Source of the DNA: Poronia punctata
Lineage: Eukaryota; Ascomycota; Sordariomycetes; Xylariales; Xylariaceae
Direction: 5' to 3'
DNA: 16,678 nt
NCBI GenBank assembly: GCA_022579005.1
Contig: MU401906.1
Span: 1-16,678, forward strand
The notes beneath the pieces were generated by a model that had not been told where the DNA came from, did no database searches, and saw only the letters and a program-made list of their open reading frames with translations. This document shows, in pieces, positions 1 through 10,176 of the stretch; positions within the stretch are counted from its first letter, which is position 1; the number at the start of each line of letters is the position of its first letter. Made by a program: the position numbers and the translations under genes.

Positions 1-3000
1 ATAAATAACTTTTTTATAGTTTTTTTAATATTAAAGCTTTTTTTATAAATAAACTAAAATATTATTAATATAAGCGCTAATATACTAATTAAATAAGTTT
101 TATAGTTAAGTATTAATAAAAAACTACTACTAAGCTAGTTTTACTTTTAGTTTAAATAATAAAACTTTTTATTAGTAAGTACTTATATAAATATAAAAAG
201 TAATTAAATGCTTAAAAAATAAAATTATTTATAAGTAATAAAAAGCTTTAATAATATTAAACTTTAATATATAATAAGTATTATAATAGTTAAAAATAGT
301 TTTATTAATATTTAAAGCAATAATAATATAATTTTTAAAATAATAGTTTTATTAATAATAGTTAATATAAAACTATTTTTTAATAAACTTTAATTTTAAA
401 GCAAAAAATATAAAAGCTATATAAAGCTTTATATAAAGTTTAATAAAATTAAAAGCAAAAAGTTTATTAGTAGTTTTTTTTTTAAAAAAATATATTTAAC
501 TAGTATTTAAAACTAAAAAAAACTAGTAAAAAGTACTTTATTAGTTAGTTTTAATTTTATATTAAAGCTAAAGTAAAAAAAAAGTAAAGTGTTAGCTTTT
601 TTTTTTAAAAAAAAACTTTTTAAATAAGCAAGTTAAAATAAAATTAATTAATATACTTAAATAATATATTTTAAGTTTTTATTTATAAAAAATTTAATAA
701 AGCTTATAATTAAAAAAAAAGCACTAATTTAAGCTAATAAGCTTTAAAGCTACTTTATATATTTAATAAGTATTAGCTTACTTAAATTTAGCAGTTTTAA
801 AAACTTTTATTTTTAAGTATATATTAAGTATTAAATAAATATAATAATTAAAATAATAGCTTTTTAGTTATTTTTATTAACTAAGCTAAAAAGTTAAATA
901 GTAGCTATAATAAAGTAAATAAAAAGCTTATTATATTATAATAATTAGTAATACTAATTTAGTTTAGTATTTTAATAGTTAGTATTTTATTAGTAAGTAA
1001 GTTATTTAGTTAGCATAATTAAGTTTTTTTTTATTAAAAAAATTATAAGTAAATATATAGCAAAAAGTAAAGTTTTTTTAAGCTATAATAATTAATAATG
1101 CTTATAATTTAAAATAATAAAATATTTAGCTATTTATTATAAACTAATAATAACTTTATTACTAATATTAATAATTTAAAAAGTTTAATTAATAAATTAA
1201 TAGTTATTAATTTTTAAGCTAACTATTAATATTTAAAAAATAGTACTAGTAAGTTAGCTTTTATAATTAAAAAGCTAAATAAGCTTTTTTAAATAAGTTA
1301 ATAAAGCTTTAAATTATTTATAAAGTAGTAAAGCTAGCAAAGTATTAATAAAAAAGTAAGCATTTACTTTAATATTATATAAAGTAGTAGTTTATATTTT
1401 AAAACTATTAATTTAAATTTAAATAAAATATTTAAATTTAATAGTTTTATTTTTATTACTTAATTTAGCTATAATAAATATATAAGCTATTATAAAAACT
1501 TAAAATAGCTAGGCTAGTTTTTTAATTTATTAAACAAAGTAATTTTTAAAAAAGCTATTTTTTTAATTAAAATATTTTTTTTTACTTTTTTTATTAGTTT
1601 AGCAAAAAAAGCGTTAACTTAAAATTAAAAACAGTTTTTAATTATATAGCTTTTTTTATTATAGTTAAAGTAAATATTATTTTTTTAATAAACTTTTTTT
1701 TTAGTTTTAAATAATTGCTTATAAATAGCAAGCTTTAAAGTAAAAATAAAAAGTTTTTAATTTAAAGTTATACTTTTATAAAGTTATATTGCTAGCTTAG
1801 CTTTAGCTTTTTGCTTTTAGTTTTTAACTTATTAATTAAGCATTTTTTTTTTAAAAAAACTTATAAAAAGTTTTATAAAAAACGTTTAAATTATAAATAT
1901 AAGTATAAAAAATATAGCTAATTAAAATTTTTATACTATAGTATAGCTTTTTTTTTAAAAAAAATATAGTTTATAAGCTTAAACTAATAACTTAATAAAA
2001 CAGCTAATATAAACTTAAATATTTTAAGTAAAAAAATTATTAAAGTTTATAATAGCAAGCTTTTAAGCTATAGTTTTTACTTAGTTAACTAATTTATAAA
2101 TAATTTTAAAAACTTAAATTATTTTAATAATATATATAAAGCTTACTTTATAATTATAAGCACTAAAATATACTTTAACTTACTACTAAAGCTAGCTAAA
2201 AAAATATATAAACATATATTTTAATTATTATTTTTTATTATAAAAAATATATATATTAAAGTTAAACTTTAAAATAATTATTTAAATTTAATTATTAAAG
2301 TTATTAGTTTTTTTATTAAAAATTAAAAGTTTAAAACTTTTAGCTTAAAATTTTTTTTTAAAATAAAAGTTTAATATATTAATTAAAATAATAATAAGCT
2401 AAAAAATAAAGTTAGCAGCTAAGCTTTAAATAATAAAAATATTTTTATTAAAAGTATTACTTAATAAAGTAGCATATTTTTTAAAAGTTATAATATAATT
2501 GCTAGCAAAAGTGCTTTTTATATTAACTTATATATTAATTTAATTTAGCTTATTTTATATTTATTAAAATTTAGCTAAAAAGGCTTAAAAAGCTATAGCA
2601 TTTAAATTAGTTAAATTAAGTACTAAAGCTTATTTTTTAATAAAAAAAATAAGCTAATTAGCTATACTAATAATAAAAGCTACTAAAGCAACAAGGTTAT
2701 TTATAGCTTTTATAGTATTAAACTATTAATTAAGTTTTTTTTTTTTTATTAAAATTAAAATTATTTTCTTTTTTTTTTCTTTTAACTTAAAGTTATTAAA
2801 AACAAAAGTATTAGTTATAGCAAAAAAACTATTTTTTATAGTAATAAATTAAGTTGCTTACTATATATTATAATATATAAAATTTTAAGTTAATTAGTTA
2901 TATATAAATATTAATTATATATATAAAGTTTAGTTAAGTTAAGTTAGTTTAAAGTTAATAATTTTATTTTTTAGCTGCTAAATTTAACAAAAAGTATAAA

Positions 3001-3112
3001 ATAAGTAGTAAATTAATTATATAAAAGTAATTAATTAATAAAACTTAAAATAGTATAATAATTAATAAGGCATAATAGCTATATATTAACGCTATATAAA
3101 AGATTTTAAATT
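1..3112. other. Extremely AT-rich, gene-empty block, strongly C-to-T eroded (left outer layer)
   Basis: No open frame of useful length exists on either strand, and TAA and TAG are everywhere. By hand count, G+C is only about 8 to 20 percent per 60-base line. Surviving cytosines lie almost only in ACT, GCT, GCA and occasionally GCG (and the complements AGT, AGC, TGC, CGC). TC, CC, GA and GG are nearly missing: the first GA I see is near 3101, and the only clear TC sites are near 2767-2779. This is what heavy RIP or a similar cytosine deamination process leaves in old repeated DNA. The original element cannot be recognised. A pericentromeric or centromeric block of the same composition is possible. 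Confidence 0.85.
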
Positions 3113-3129
3113 AAAAAAAAAAAAAAAAA
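3113..3129 (+). repeat. Poly(A) tract at the boundary between two AT-rich layers
   Basis: An uninterrupted run of 17 A. It falls where the composition changes: TC, CC, GA and GG are almost absent to its left and reappear to its right, with CC within about 30 bases. It could be the tail of a decayed non-LTR retroelement lying to its left, or simply a chance homopolymer in very AT-rich DNA. Confidence 0.6.
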
Positions 3130-5420
3130 CTAGCTATGCTAAAATTTATCCTTTTACTACTTATATATAAATACCTAGCTAAAAATATAAGTATATAACT
3201 AATTAAATTATTTTACTAAGTAAGTCTAGCTAAGCAAAGGCAATATTTAGTACTACTTTAAACCTACCTTATAATAACATATATAGTTTATAGGTTATAT
3301 AACTATTCTCTTAGTTATATAACCTTAAACTAATAAGCATAGCTATTATAATATATATATATATATTATTTATATATTTATATAGTTTTTAGTTATTTTG
3401 TTTAAATATATTATATATACCTTATAAGTATTATAAAAAGTAATAGCTAAAGTGCTAATATAATACTTTTTAAGCTTTTAGCTTATTATATTATACTATT
3501 TAAAAGCTTAGCTTTTAATATATTATATCTATTTTATATAAATAGCAATATAATAATTTTTAAAAAAATTAAAAAATAGGGTATAAAAAGAAATTAAATA
3601 AAATAACTAAAAACGCTATATTTAAAATTATAAATCTTTATATAGTATTATAAAAAGGTTTAATTAGCTAGTTTATTTTAAATAAGTATAATAAAACATA
3701 TAATTATAAAAGATAAAACTACTATAATGTATATATAGTAAAACTATATAGTTAAAGTAAATTTTACTATAAAAAGGGTTTTTTATAAAAGGTTTTTAGT
3801 TATATATTTAATATAAAAAAACTTTATAGTAAAAAAAGTAATGTTTTATATATTATAATAAAACAGTTATATATTTTAACTATATTGCTAGGTTTTAGTA
3901 ATAATAGCTAAAAGCTATTTAGTTAGCTATATTACTTTTAACTAGTTTATAACTATAATTATTAAATAGTACTTTATATTTAATTTAAATATAAACGTAT
4001 TTTAAAGTTTTATAATATCATTTTTAATATTACTTACTTTTTTTTATTAAACTAGCTATTATTAAATTTTAAAAACCTTATTATAAATTTATTTTAATTT
4101 AAAAAATAAGCTAGGAAATATTATAGTAAATAATTTTATTATATTTAAAATAAAGTTTAAATTCTAAAAGTATATTATAGCTATAGTTTATTTTTAAATA
4201 CTTTTTTTAAATAAAAGTTTATATTTAATACTTTGCTTTTTTATTTATAATTTAAAAGATAAACTTTAATAGTTACTTATTTATTAAATCTAATATAATA
4301 GTTATTTATACTAGTTACTTTGCTTTTTTATTTTTTAGTATATATTTCTATTTTTATAAAACGTTTTATTAAAAATAAATATATTAGTTTTAACATTTTT
4401 ATAAATACTTATTTATTAACTCTTTACTTTTACTATTATATTAAACTATAAGTAAATATAATAAGATTTTAAAGCTTATTGCTTATTTTTATTATATTTA
4501 AGTTTAGTTATAAAAACCTTTTTATTTACTTTATTTACTTTATATAAAAGCTTAGTACTTAAATAGATATTATTTTTAATAGTTTTTTATTTTATATTAA
4601 TATAGTAATAAAAATATTTAAAAAGCATTTTATATAAAGGCAACTTTTATATATAATATTTATATATTTGCTTTTTTTATACCTAAAAAATATATTAAAA
4701 CCTTTTTAGCTTTATTAAAATATAGTATTTTTTTTATACTTTTAAAGCTTAATATATATTTTATATACTTTTTATAAATATTTATAGTATTTTAAGTTTA
4801 TATTATATATAAAATATAAGTTTTTATTAATATTAAATTAAAGTTTTATATAAAAGATCTTTTTATTAATACTTATATTAAACTTTATTATAATTATTAT
4901 ATTAATTAATTTATTAATATTTAATATTTTAAATTTTAAATTTTTATTATAATTATTATTATTAAATTAAATATTATAAGCATTATATTTTATTATTATT
5001 ATAATAGTTATATTTTTAGTTTTATTTATAAATATAATTTAATTTTTAATATATTTCTTTAAATATTATTTTAATATTTATAAATATATTTATAATAATA
5101 TAAATAATTATAATATTTATAACTATAATTTTTATATTAAAATAACTTTTTATAATAGTTATTATTTATACTTATTAGTTTTATAAATTTTTTATTTAAA
5201 AAGTTTAAAATAAAACCTAGTTATAAAATAAAAATTATAATTTTTATTTAAATTAACTAAATTATATTATATAATTTTTAAACTATTAAAATATTACTTT
5301 TATATTAATATATTACTTTTTAATAATTTATTATTTTATATACTTTTATAACTTATTAATTATAATTAAATTATTTATTTATAAACTACCTTTTTTATTT
5401 AAGGCTACTAATATATAAAG
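3130..5420. other. AT-rich, gene-empty block, less eroded (left inner layer)
   Basis: There are no credible open frames. The stretch is still TA-rich, but unlike the block to its left it keeps scattered CC, TC, GG and GA, for example around 3150, 3225-3310, 3590-3790 and 4850. From about 4850 to 5390 it becomes almost pure A/T with few G or C. It ends abruptly near 5420, where normal-GC DNA begins. It could be a younger or less affected repeat, or single-copy DNA hit by spreading from the neighbouring repeat. Confidence 0.75.
5394..5399 (-). terminator. Candidate poly(A) signal AATAAA for the minus-strand gene
   Basis: A perfect AATAAA on the minus strand, about 70 bases past the stop codon at 5468. 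It lies inside the AT-rich block, so a chance match is quite possible. The distance is reasonable for a fungal 3' UTR. Confidence 0.35.
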
Positions 5421-5467
5421 TGTTCATCTTTATATTATAAGGCCTTAGCTTGGCCTGGAGCCCTGCT

Positions 5468-8400
5468 TTAATGGAAATTTGTAACTTCGTCCTTACTCGA
5501 CCTGGATGCACTCATCAATTCACGCATCAATGGATTGAGCGCGTTATCACTATTACACACTCCATCATCCCATCCTGCGGCTGCATTACCACTATCTTTC
5601 ACGCCCCCATGTCTTCTAGTCATATTGCCAAGCTCTTGGATAAGGGGATCGAGGTCTGAGAACTCGTTTGCCTCATCCACTTCGGCCAGACTTGCAGGTT
5701 TCGAACCGTTCAAAACGGGTTCTCTAAGTGGTGAGTAGTCGGATGCGAAGCCAAAGGGGGATTCTTTTGTTGCCGACAAAGCCGTGACCGGACACCCTGG
5801 GACGTCAAGCTCCCTCGGGGCTCCAGGGCTGCCATCGGTGTCGTCGTGTCCCTCTGATTTCAATGCTAGTGATTCCGGGGATTGGCTTGTAGCAGCGTAG
5901 GCTTCTAGTTCTTGTGGAACAGGCGATAAAACTGTCGGATCGTAATAGCCCCGCCTATAAGATAACTCATTGGCAGCCGGCTTTTTCACCGACGCATCCT
6001 GCATGACTACAAGCCCGCCTTCCTGCTCTGCCCGTCTCGTCTTCTGACTTATTGAGAATCGTCTGGATTCAACGTCGGCGTCGATAATGAAGTCGCTCAT
6101 TCTCACTACCAACACAGGAAGGTGAAGTCAATATTATGTTACCAATTGATACGAAGGGATCTGGAACAGCTCACAGCTACTGCTTCGGTCATCAGCCCGC
6201 ATATCTTCTAGTGTTCGGGCCATGGCTTCGAGCAGGGGCTTCATTGCACAGAGCCAAGCGTCATTATTCCTTTCCAAACGGCGAAGACGTTTCTCCAGCG
6301 TCTCGGCGTTATACCCGTCAGAAGGCAACGGACTTGGTCCACCGTCAGCACGGGTAGACTCTCTGTGTGACAAGCCGACAGTTCTCGCAACAATATCCGT
6401 AATCTCCTTCTCCTTTTGCATCTTCTCTCTCAAAACTCGCGCCTTTAACGTCGCGCTTCGAGCTCTTGTGTCAGGTTCCTGCTTAGCTAGATTATGGGAC
6501 TGCCATTCCTGGAGCCGGGAGGGAGCAGTTCGCTCCCTGGATGTTACAGGGAGGTTCACATGGACGGGGGGAAGTGATAGACGCCTCGATAGGTGTATAT
6601 TATCTGGGGACATCGGCGGAGTGGGCATGTTGATAAGACTTCGCCGGTTCAGTTTAGAGTCTGTTGCCCCCAAAGCGAAACGTTCAATCGCACCGGTAGA
6701 GGGATTCCGGCTAATCGTAATAGAATGGGGCTTCGGCCGATTCTGTGGGCCTATTTTAAGTGACTTGGTTCTCGACATCATGCGAGAGTTAGCTAAGTCT
6801 GCTCGGGGCAGTAAGGAGTGACGTAGTGTAGGGGAACCGGGTTGTGACTCGACATCGGCCACGATCATAATAGGTGACACTAAGAATCTCACGTCAGCTT
6901 CTTTTTTTTCCTGGTTAATGTTTTGATTTGGACGTGCCTTGCCCTCGAGAAGGTATCGTGGTGTCTCCGGTGTCTTGGGACACAAGACCAAGGCAGGAAG
7001 TGAAGGGGGTACAGTGCACGTCGTTGGCTATGACTTACTAGTAATTCCGCTTGTGTGCCAATCAGGCGACGGCGTGTAAATTGGCTTGATATCGGTCATA
7101 AGCAACGCAGATATATTCAGCTGGTGAGTCGTTTCAGAAGGCGATATTCTCTTCATGGCTGTATAGCCATCGTACGGTTCTGCCGGGTTTCTCATGTTTG
7201 TTCTCGTTGGTGTCTCTTCATCGGGGGGTGGCTTAACATCGTTGGATGCCTCGCTGACAGTGGTTGTTGTACTAAGTGTCGATGGCCTCCGTGAGTCATG
7301 TACCACTGCCGGGTTCACTTGATTCAACGCGTGGCTCGACTGAGGTAGAGTAGGTGCAAAGTAACCCAGTATGGGAGAGTCTGCCGCACCAATCCGGGAC
7401 GCGTCGAGGTCACGGATTTTATACTCGCGCACTTTGGCCTTCCTGGCCAGGCGGCGCTCGAGGATACTTCTCGGCTGTGAGTTGCTTTCGGTATTCATTG
7501 TCGAGAGCCATAAGTTGGGCCTTTTCGGAGCTTCGTGTGGTTCTAATTCTCCAGCGTTGCCGTTGTCGGTTTTGCTGTCGTCGCTCAAAACCGGGTCCTG
7601 GGCTGCAGCTTTATCCGTCTTCGGTTCGCGGGCCATGGGTGTGGGCGGATCCAGATGGCCAGATTCTGGGATCCCTTCACAGATTCTCTTGTCGGGGGTA
7701 ACTGTAGACCTGCTACGAGCACTCATGCTGCTAGTCGAGGATGATGAGGAAGGACTCTCCGTAACGACTGATTCTCTGTAGGCAGTCGTAGCAGCAGTGC
7801 ACTGGCTCGTCTGTGACACTCTTTGGCAACTGTCACAAGGCTTGGCCAATGACTTGGGACCTGGTACCTGGATCGAACTACCATCATCCAGTCCTGCGCC
7901 ATCATCAGTGGTTTTTAGTCAGCAACCGTATCTAACAACATATGGGCGGGTTTGTCGTATCTTGACACGGTTGAAATAGGAAAGGGAAGTTGGTGATGGG
8001 GGCACCGAAAGGGAAAAAGCAGGTAGGATTCAGCCAATACTGTAGTTGGCGCACATTCTAGCCAGCGATCGCAATATTCGAATGGCAGAGGGGAAGGCAA
8101 CACAGAGTGGCGGACTAACCTTGGCTCAACTCTTGGGTGTAAATGTTGTCCTCTAGATTCAAATGCCCAGAAGGCCTTTCCGCGCGGGCCGTCATCGGTA
8201 GAGTGCTTGATCGGCCGTCATGTTCGTCGCTTGAAAGAAGCGTTTGAGCTCCCATCTTTACCTCGGCCTTCGAATTTAAGGAGCTCGGTCGTCGCTGCAT
8301 GATTATTTCATCGAGCGAAGCTGTAGACAGCGCGGTTGAAGTGCAAGCCCGCCTACTAGACGTCCGCGGGTGGACCATGGGGCCGGACCTAGGAGGCGTC

Positions 8401-9656
8401 TGGTTCTCCGTGACAGAGGCGGCAGTACTGGCTGGAGAAGATGGCCTTGATACCTTCGGGGGGGAAGGGAATGTCATAGTCGCCAGCATGATAGGAAATC
8501 CGGGTGACTCGGGCGGTATATTACTTTTCGGGACAGCCAATGTTGTCTGAACAGACATAGTAGCCGGCGGACGGCCGGGTCTACCAGGGGATCGAGGCGA
8601 GTCGCTATTTTTCACATGCAGAGACGAGCGGCGACGCGCGGAATGCTTATTCCCCGAAGACCCGGTAATGGATGCGCCGTCGTCAGATAAGCCTTTTTCG
8701 GCAAATTCTATTCCGTCACCCCTTTCCTCACCACCTACCGCAACTTGTGAGAGCGCTTTCTGCATCCGAGGCGCCCGAGATAGATGTTCTACAGCCGGGC
8801 TCCTGTCGGTTCCTAGATGTTTCAGCGACGCCCCAAGATCATTCTCAGATCGCTCATCAACGGTATTCAGCATGGCTCTCAGTAATTGATCCGTGCTGAC
8901 TCGGTGTGACAATGCCCTCGAGTGGAGGCCCCCGGGCTTAGGCGCTCGAGGGACTCGATTTGAAGCGTCGCCGGTAACTGTGCCTGTGAGGGGATGCACT
9001 GTCGCGGGTCCCACCCCTGCCACGCTGCTGTCCGGAGCCGCATTGGTCGCACCTTTCGAAGAGACCCTTTCCGGCCACACTATGCGACGAGTAAGCGGAG
9101 GCGACTGCGCGGGCGAGTTCAGGGGAGACTTGGAGTAGACGGGATACTGGGAGCGGCACCATGGGCCATCTCTGTTAGCGTTCTCCGGCAGGGGCGTCGA
9201 TATGGCAATGTATGGGTGACCTTCCGCCGTGGTGCCTGGCTTAGCACTCCCCGGGAGCTGCGACTGCAGAGAGTGGCGTTCCAGCTTGGAGCGCTTGTTG
9301 CGCCTGAGCGATTGCAGTGACCACCTCCTTGGCTCGCCAGAGCCTGACAGCTTTAGACACTCATCATGAGTGGAAGGACGGTCAGGGGGCGGTCCCGTGG
9401 TCCTCAGAAACTTGGCAAGCTCGCGCAGGCTTGCTACGTTGGTTTGCTCAAGCGCGATGTTATTGACGTCGTACTGGGCATTTCCCGCTGGACGGCGAAA
9501 GGCGTCAAAAGCCGAGGTGGACTTGGAGCGTGGGAGACGGGCGCGTCGGCGGCTGTCCTGTCTTGGAAGGCCGTCGGGTTTTGCTGGGTGCGGATGTACG
9601 GATTCATCGCCGCTCGACAAAGAATGGCGCCGTGGCCGGGTCCGGTTGGCCGGCAT
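5468..9656 (-). CDS. Large disordered Ser/Pro/Arg-rich protein with C-terminal coiled coil, four exons, 1244 aa, unknown function
   Basis: Exons on the minus strand are 9656-8120, 7893-7039, 6879-6175 and 6105-5468, totalling 3735 nt. I inferred the junctions by eye. The start is the ATG at 9656 (A at -3; an in-frame TAA lies upstream). I do not recognise the family. Visible parts: basic N-terminus; likely helix at 66-86 (ALEQTNVASLREL); SP-rich stretch 175-188; basic helix 655-678 (ERRLARKAKVREYKIRDL); helix 941-968; coiled coil 989-1025 (LEKRLRRLERNN); and a C-terminal pair of similar motifs, LDPLIQEL and LNPLMREL. R-R-x-S-L sites sit at 9, 110, 342 and 896. A CDSC at 532-535 is too little for a zinc cluster. 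There is no signal peptide or membrane segment, so it is probably a cytoplasmic or nuclear scaffold or regulated phosphoprotein. Its GC is normal and it is not eroded, unlike its flanks. The main alternative is that the last exon belongs to a separate small gene starting at the ATG at 6100. Confidence 0.8.
6106..6174 (-). other. Intron 3 (69 nt, phase 1)
   Basis: The donor is GTGAGC, the branch-like site is TTGAC at 6127-6131, and the acceptor is GTAG. The length is typical of fungal introns. Reading on without splicing gives 13 more codons and a stop at 6134, so the unspliced form would still encode a near-complete protein of about 1045 residues. A 51-nt alternative with donor GTATCA also keeps the frame but has a weaker donor. 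Confidence 0.65.
6880..7038 (-). other. Intron 2 (159 nt, phase 1)
   Basis: The donor is a consensus GTAAGT, the branch site is CTGAC at 6893-6897, and the acceptor is TTAG at 6883-6880. Reading through would hit TAG three codons past the junction. The junction creates an ATG codon (a|tg) at residue 798. Confidence 0.8.
7894..8119 (-). other. Intron 1 (226 nt, phase 1)
   Basis: The donor is CAAG|GTTAGT, the branch-site match is CTGAC at 7918-7922 (within GCTGACTAA), and the acceptor is GCAG at 7897-7894. The exon frame would stop at a TAG inside the donor if unspliced, and joining keeps the frame. It is long for a fungal intron, so a small internal exon cannot be fully excluded. Confidence 0.75.
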
Positions 9657-9721
9657 TGTCTGCTCCGGATACAGAGAGAGAAGAACGGGGTTCGGTTAAT
9701 GACGAGTATCCTGGCGCGCGA

Positions 9722-9727
9722 CTACAT
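9722..9727 (-). promoter_or_regulatory. Start-stop upstream ORF (ATG TAG) in the probable 5' UTR
   Basis: A minimal ATG-TAG pair about 70 bases upstream of the main ATG, with no other ATG between them. Start-stop elements in a leader can stall ribosomes and lower translation of the main frame. This holds only if transcription starts upstream of 9727, which the TATA-like box would predict. Confidence 0.3.
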
Positions 9728-9729
9728 GA

Positions 9730-9747
9730 GCAAGCGCAAGCGCAAGC
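9730..9747. repeat. Hexamer repeat GCAAGC x3
   Basis: Three exact copies of GCAAGC (GCTTGC on the gene's strand) lie directly upstream of the start-stop ORF, probably at the 5' end of the leader. Confidence 0.7.
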
Positions 9748-9784
9748 GTTCGGGTGGGCGGTAACACGTATAGCTTGGTGATTG

Positions 9785-9791
9785 ATTTATA
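9785..9791 (-). promoter_or_regulatory. TATA-like box (TATAAAT) for the minus-strand gene
   Basis: TATAAAT on the minus strand, about 130 bases upstream of the start codon, in otherwise normal-GC DNA where such a match is not expected often. It would place the transcription start near 9755-9760 and give a leader of about 100 bases. Confidence 0.4.
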
Positions 9792-10156
9792 ACGCTCTCG
9801 TAGCTCCAACTAGCTTCCCGATGTCGTAGACTATGATAAAGGAGAGCGCAGAACTAGTCTCACGCAGGACCAAAGCTATGTTGCCAGACGATACGCGCCG
9901 GCTGGTTTACGGTGAAATAAAAGAGTGGCCTCTTTAGTAATTCTAAATCTACAGTTGATTGAGAAGGCTGGTATAGGATATAATTAGAAGAGATCCGGAT
10001 GGAAGACAGGGACGTGAATAAGAGCCATGATGGAGCCCTGTACGAAGTGTAACCGCGACGAACGACGACAACAATAACTAAAAAGACTTGGGCGAGAGGG
10101 CGTTGCAGGATGCTCAGATAATAATCAAGGAAGAGATGTGAGATTTAGTCTAACTA

Positions 10157-10176
10157 CCTAACCTAACCTAACCTAG
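10157..10176 (+). repeat. Telomere-like pentamer run, CCTAA x3 plus CCTAG
   Basis: Three exact CCTAA units followed by CCTAG. The unit is the complement of TTAGG, one base short of the usual fungal telomere unit TTAGGG. It is interstitial and too short to be a telomere end. Confidence 0.8.

Noticed and set aside
5468..6100. The last exon as a separate gene starting at the ATG at 6100
   Set aside because: A 69-nt intron with GTGAGC, TTGAC and TAG joins it in frame to exon 3, in the same phase as the other two introns. The gap is too short for a separate terminator and promoter. Kept as an alternative in the gene entry.
7810..7840. Zinc-cluster (Zn2Cys6) DNA-binding domain at CDSC in exon 2
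   Set aside because: Only the pair C-x2-C and one later Cys are present. The six-cysteine spacing is missing.
7915..8103. Minus-strand 62-codon frame inside intron 1
   Set aside because: It falls wholly within the intron defined by a good donor, branch site and acceptor, and I found no pair of sites that would include it in frame. A cassette exon is not strictly excluded.
8560..8600. AT-hook at residues 354-364 (PRSPGRPGRPP)
   Set aside because: It contains GRP twice but lacks the flanking Arg/Lys of the RGRP core. It looks like proline-rich disordered sequence, although AT binding would be attractive given the surroundings.
9366..9764. Plus-strand open frame of 132 codons, with similar ones at 8994-9320, 7371-7781 and 6222-6821
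   Set aside because: They lie antisense to the exons of the spliced minus-strand gene and have no splice or start context of their own. They are explained by the GC-rich coding sequence on the other strand.
10157..10176. A true telomere or chromosome end
   Set aside because: It has only four short units of a 5-base motif, is interstitial, and has long sequence on both sides.
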